Both the position numbers and the translations under genes were made by a program. Shown here piece by piece: positions 60,562-64,000 of a DNA stretch of 64,000 bases. Every line of letters starts with the position of its first letter. Within the stretch, counting starts at the first letter, position 1. The DNA is from JAJVID01 sp963743425 (lineage in GTDB: Bacteria > Acidobacteriota > Blastocatellia > RBC074), in the NCBI GenBank assembly GCA_963743425.1, contig CAVUPU010000002.1, forward strand, positions 310,001-374,000. The letters run 5' to 3'. The notes beneath the pieces are model-generated. The model saw only the letters and a list, made by a program, of their open reading frames with translations. It had not been told where the DNA came from and ran no database searches.

Positions 60562-62754
60562 TCAGGCGACGAACGCCGCAACGTTGAGGCGTTCGACCTC
60601 GATCACGCCATCGACGCCCTTCAGAGCGCTGACCACGCGCTCCAGATGCTGCAAATCGTTGACATCCACGGTCAGGTCGATCCTTCGTGTTCCGTCGTTG
60701 AGAACCTCGTCATCGGTGCTCGCGTTGCGGATGTTGGTTTTGATATTGGCGATGGTGTTGGTCAACGCCGCAAGCTGTCCGGTGCGGTCTTCGGTTACCA
60801 CCGAGAGCTTCACCGCGTAAGGATATTCGACCTTGTCGGTCATCCACGCGACCTCGACGATCCGCTCGCGGTTGACCATCAGGTTCGCGGCGTTCTTGCA
60901 TCGCGTGGCGTGAACACCCACGCCTTTGCCGCGCGTGATGTATCCGATGATTTCCTCACCGCGGATCGGGCTGCAGCAGGGCGCGCGATAGACCAGCACG
61001 TCGTCAACGCCCTTGATCAGAATGCGGTCGTCGCCCAGGCGCAGCGCGCGTTTGACGGCGTCGGCCACTTTCTGCAGCTTCGATGTCTTCGCCTGCTCGA
61101 TCTCGGCCAGGTCTTCGGCCTTGACGAACCGGGTCAGGACGGTGCGGGCTATCAGCTTGCCGTAGCCTATGGCCGCGAACATGTCGTCAATCTTGGCGTA
61201 GCCGTTGTCGTTGAGGAACTTCGCAAGCCGCGTGTCTTCCAGAACCTGTTTGGTCTTCAGTCGCAGCCTGGCCGCCTCTTTCTCAAAAATCTTACGCCCG
61301 ACCTCGACCGATTCCGCGCGCTGGCGCTCGGCGATCCAGTGCTTGATCTTGCTGCGCGCCTTCGAGGTGGCGACGAAATTGAGCCAGTCGCGGCTCGGTT
61401 TATGTCCCGGCGTCGTCATGATCTCGACCACGTCGCCGTTCTGAATCTGGTACTTCAAAGGAACGATCTTGCCGTTGACCTTCGCGCCGACGCATTGATC
61501 GCCGACCTGGGTGTGAATGGCATAGGCGAAATCGATCGGCGTGGCGTTGCGCGGCAACTGGATGACCTTGCCCTTCGGCGTGAAGGCCAGAACCTCTTTC
61601 GGGAAGAGGTCGAGCTTGAACGAATCGACGAAATCGCGCGCGTCCGAAACGTCCTGCTGCCATTCGGCCATCTTCCGCAGCCATTTCATCGCGTCGTCTT
61701 CGCTGGTGTCTTTGCCCCTGCCTTCTTTATATTTCCAATGCGCGGCGATGCCCTCTTCAGCGATGCGGTGCATCTCCTCCGTGCGGATCTGAACCTCGAA
61801 ATGATAGCCCTCCTCGCCGACGACCGAGGTGTGCAGCGACCGGTAGCCGTTTTCGCGCGGCATGGCGATGAAATCCTTGATCCGGTCGTGGAAGGGCTTC
61901 CAGTATTTGTGCATCACGCCGAGCGCGAAGTAACAGTCCTTCTCTTCCCTCGTGATGATCCGAATCGCGGCCAGGTCGTAGACTTTATCAAGCGAGATCT
62001 TCCGGCGCTTGAGTTTGAGATGGATGCTGTAGAGCCGTTTGATACGCCCATCGATCCGGACGAAGTCTACGCCCTCTTCGGTCAACCGCTCGGCGATCCT
62101 GGCTTTGACCTCTTCGAGAAAAGCCTCGGTCGAAGTCCGGCGGCTCTCGACTTCCTCATTCAGCCGCCTGTACTCTTCCGGTTCGAGATATTGGAACGAA
62201 AGGTCTTCCAGTTCCGAGCGGATTTTGCTCATTCCCAAGCGATGAGAGATTGGCGCGTAAACTTCGAGCGTCTCTTGCGCAATGCGTTTGCTCCTCTCGG
62301 GTTTCAAGTATTCGAGCGTGCGCATGTTGTGAAGACGGTCGGCCAGTTTGACCAGCACGACGCGGATGTCGCTGGTCATGGCCAGAATCATCTTGCGCAG
62401 GTTCTCGGCCTGAGCCTCCTCTTTGGATCTCTTGCCCAGGTTGCTGATCTTGGTTACGCCGTCAACCAGATTAGCGACCTCTTCGCCGAATACCTTGCAA
62501 ATGTCGTCTATGCCCGCCAGCGTGTCTTCGACCACGTCGTGCAGCAACCCGGTGCTTACGGTTGCCACATCCATTTTCAAATCCGCCAAAATGGCGGCGA
62601 CCGAAAGCGGATGAATCAGATAAGGCTCTCCTGATGCGCGCACTTGATCTTTATGCGCCTTTGCTGAATAGATGTAAGCGCGCCTGAGTAAATCCAAATC
62701 AGCGTCAGGGTGATGACGCTCGACCTTTCTTTCTACATCTTCAAACCGAATCAT
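60562..62754 (-). CDS. rel: Bifunctional (p)ppGpp synthetase/hydrolase (RelA/SpoT)
   Basis: A 730-residue RSH enzyme of the stringent response. The hydrolase domain is complete: His48 in YLIHPL and HDVVEDT at 72-78. The synthetase domain follows at about 230-350 (RIDGRIKRLYSIHLKLKRRK; DFIAMPRENGYRSLHTSVVG; FEVQIRTEEMHRIAEEGIAA). The TGS domain begins near VIQLPRNATPIDFAYAIHTQ, then come a helical and a zinc-finger-like part (YRAPCCSPIRGEEIIGYITR), and the C-terminal ACT domain (YAVKLSVVTEDRTGQLAALT). Length and order are standard for a bifunctional Rel. A second, partial RSH gene lies 507 bp upstream on the same strand. Confidence 0.95.
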   Translation of the reverse strand: MIRFEDVERKVERHHPDADLDLLRRAYIYSAKAHKDQVRASGEPYLIHPLSVAAILADLKMDVATVSTGLLHDVVEDTLAGIDDICKVFGEEVANLVDGVTKISNLGKRSKEEAQAENLRKMILAMTSDIRVVLVKLADRLHNMRTLEYLKPERSKRIAQETLEVYAPISHRLGMSKIRSELEDLSFQYLEPEEYRRLNEEVESRRTSTEAFLEEVKARIAERLTEEGVDFVRIDGRIKRLYSIHLKLKRRKISLDKVYDLAAIRIITREEKDCYFALGVMHKYWKPFHDRIKDFIAMPRENGYRSLHTSVVGEEGYHFEVQIRTEEMHRIAEEGIAAHWKYKEGRGKDTSEDDAMKWLRKMAEWQQDVSDARDFVDSFKLDLFPKEVLAFTPKGKVIQLPRNATPIDFAYAIHTQVGDQCVGAKVNGKIVPLKYQIQNGDVVEIMTTPGHKPSRDWLNFVATSKARSKIKHWIAERQRAESVEVGRKIFEKEAARLRLKTKQVLEDTRLAKFLNDNGYAKIDDMFAAIGYGKLIARTVLTRFVKAEDLAEIEQAKTSKLQKVADAVKRALRLGDDRILIKGVDDVLVYRAPCCSPIRGEEIIGYITRGKGVGVHATRCKNAANLMVNRERIVEVAWMTDKVEYPYAVKLSVVTEDRTGQLAALTNTIANIKTNIRNASTDDEVLNDGTRRIDLTVDVNDLQHLERVVSALKGVDGVIEVERLNVAAFVA

Positions 62755-63261
62755 GCGAGAAAATTATAGCAGGTCATGAGGTAAAGGCTAAATTCAATTA
62801 TTCCAAAAATATAAATCCTGCTGGAGGGAGTCGCCCAAATCCCGGTTTTGGTTCGGTCAATCGCATATGAGTTTACAACGGACTACCACTGTCTCTAAAA
62901 CAGGCCCCATGTTATGTGGTGATTATTGAAGCTGGAGCGTATTCCTCCCATTTATTATCACCATAGCTCAAGAAAGCTTCGTAAAGTAACTTCTTCTCCG
63001 AGTGTTGACCCGATGATAATAGGTAAGCCTCCAAAATTATCTTCGTCACCACTTCACTGGAATGCTATACGATAATTCCTTTCACCACTATAAGCTTAAG
63101 CCTACCTCAAATCTTTAAGCTATTAGCAGCGCCGAGATAATTACTGCATCAATTTCAGCGCCACAGAGTGTTAGTTTGATTTTTATGACTGCCCTGATTA
63201 AAGCTGAGAGCTATCCTTGCTTGTTTTTCGACATTTCAACTATAAAAGGGATTTCCTTTTA
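62755..63261. other. AT-rich spacer between the two RSH genes
   Basis: About 500 bp clearly lower in GC than the rest of the window. It holds the leader of the full-length rel gene and the space after the truncated paralog's stop. It does not read as an ACT domain in any minus frame, so the missing C-terminus of the paralog is not recoverable here. No RNA gene is recognised. Confidence 0.55.
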
Positions 63262-64000
63262 TCATTTTCCCGTATCCCAGGTCACTTCAATAATTCGTTC
63301 GCGATTGAGACCCGCAATATTTTTGCACTTTTTGGAATGCACACTGACGCCTTTACCATGTGTGATATAGCCGATTATCTCTTCGCCTCGAATCGGATTA
63401 CAACATGGCGCGCGGTTATAAAGCATATTGGCGCTACCTTTAATAAGTATGCGGTCGTCACCTAACCGCAGCGCACGTTTAACGACGCTAGCCACCCTCT
63501 GCAATTTCGATGATCTCGTCTGCTCGACCTCGGCCGAATCTTCAGTTGGCGCGAACCTGATCAGAACCATGCGCGCCATCAATTTGCCAGAACCGATAGC
63601 TGCAAGCATGTCCTCCACTTTGGCATATCCATTGTCGTTGAGGTATTTCTCGAGTTGCGGATCTTCCAAAACTTGTTTCGCCTTAAGATGCAACTTCGAT
63701 GCCTCTTTTTCAAAAACCTTGCGCCCGACTTCAACCGACTCTGCGCGCTGTTTTTCGGCGATCCAGCGCTTGATCTTGCCGCGCGCTTTCAAGGTGACAG
63801 CGGAGGCGAGCCAGTCCTGCGTAGGTTTATGCCCTGGCGTCCTGATAATATCGATTACGTCACCATTCTGAATCTTATATTTTAAAGAGACGATACGGCC
63901 GTTAGCCCTCGCGCCCGTACATTCATCACCAATCTTGGTGTGGATCGCGTAAGCAAAATCAACTGGTGTGGCGTTGCGTGGCAACTGAATCACTTTGCCC
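63262..64000 (-). CDS. Second RelA/SpoT homologue, lacking the ACT domain (continues off right edge)
   Basis: The visible 246 residues align closely with the neighbouring Rel from its TGS domain onward (VIQLPRNATPVDFAYAIHTK; WIAEKQRAESVEVGRK; RALRLGDDRILIKG; YNRAPCCNPIRGEEIIGYIT), about two thirds identical by eye. The protein stops at ERIIEVTWDTGK, where the other continues for 80 residues into the ACT domain. The HD and synthetase parts would be beyond the right edge. This is a tandem duplicate shortened at the C-terminus. Without ACT, ribosome-linked or amino-acid control would differ; whether it makes ppGpp cannot be judged here. Confidence 0.85.
   Translation of the reverse strand, partial: GKVIQLPRNATPVDFAYAIHTKIGDECTGARANGRIVSLKYKIQNGDVIDIIRTPGHKPTQDWLASAVTLKARGKIKRWIAEKQRAESVEVGRKVFEKEASKLHLKAKQVLEDPQLEKYLNDNGYAKVEDMLAAIGSGKLMARMVLIRFAPTEDSAEVEQTRSSKLQRVASVVKRALRLGDDRILIKGSANMLYNRAPCCNPIRGEEIIGYITHGKGVSVHSKKCKNIAGLNRERIIEVTWDTGK

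Noticed and set aside
60646..62634. 662-codon open frame on the plus strand
   Set aside because: Antisense to the RelA/SpoT gene; Asp/Val/Leu-rich shadow text without motifs.

Overview
The window looks like a chromosomal segment of a high-GC soil or rhizosphere bacterium of the Acidobacteriota, most likely a Blastocatellia-type lineage. This is inference from gene content, not from a marker search. The supporting features are secreted pectin-type lyases with autotransporter-like beta-strand repeats, an alpha-2-macroglobulin with an LPLNGR segment, several twin-arginine (Tat) exported sugar-metabolism enzymes, and an unusually dense population of intergenic palindromic repeats.

Layout. 1-4.7 kb (minus strand): a fatty-acid and phospholipid operon read yceD (DUF177), rpmF, plsX, fabD, fabG, acpP, fabF, the last running off the left edge. 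No fabH is present, and three different palindromic repeats sit between its genes. 4.9-7 kb: a small secreted EF-hand-like protein and a solitary TnpB-type IS200/IS605 element with a candidate omega-RNA end. 7-10.5 kb: an ECF sigma factor overlapping a Rieske oxygenase, divergent from an IlvD/Edd-family sugar-acid dehydratase. 10.9-15.1 kb: a low-GC single-gene cassette encoding a nuclease-like/TPR/PIN-like protein of about 1,280 residues, bracketed by two copies of the same palindromic repeat; this is the best candidate for an undescribed system. 15.1-24.8 kb: a rhamnogalacturonan lyase (PL11 type) and a pectate lyase (PL9 type), both broken by many frameshifts, with a cysteine-rich secreted peptide gene between them. 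25.5-31.5 kb: a 1,998-residue thioester alpha-2-macroglobulin. 31.9-35.3 kb: phosphoribosyltransferase, PolX and a CBS protein, with the PolX gene flanked by copies of one repeat. 35.5-37.8 kb: an MmgE/PrpD plus ComA-family pair. 38-40.7 kb: metallothionein-like protein, DUF72, AlkZ-related protein and a membrane protein. 40.9-45.2 kb: a Tat-exported oxidoreductase, isomerase and enolase-superfamily cluster. 45.3-64 kb: housekeeping and regulatory genes (SNF2 helicase, YihY, FHA, amidohydrolase, M20 peptidase, EVE, ABC-F, parvulin lipoprotein, RidA, full-length RSH and a second RSH copy that stops before the ACT domain).

Functional picture. Pectin and rhamnogalacturonan would be cut outside the cell by the two lyases. 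Resulting sugars and sugar acids could be handled by the Tat-exported oxidoreductase/isomerase/enolase-like set and the IlvD/Edd dehydratase; this link is inferred. Stress and growth control is represented by the RSH pair.

The most striking genome-level signal is the repeats. At least eight loci carry arms built of 7-bp tandem units (GCGGATT, GCGGAAT, GGGGAGT/AATGGGG, GGTTGGT, TTTTCCA, CACGAAG-like), and one uses 8-bp units. Others have perfect unique arms of 16-45 bp. Two such elements lie inside reading frames without breaking them: one in the SNF2 helicase, and one in the amidohydrolase flanked by a 19-bp direct repeat that looks like a target-site duplication.
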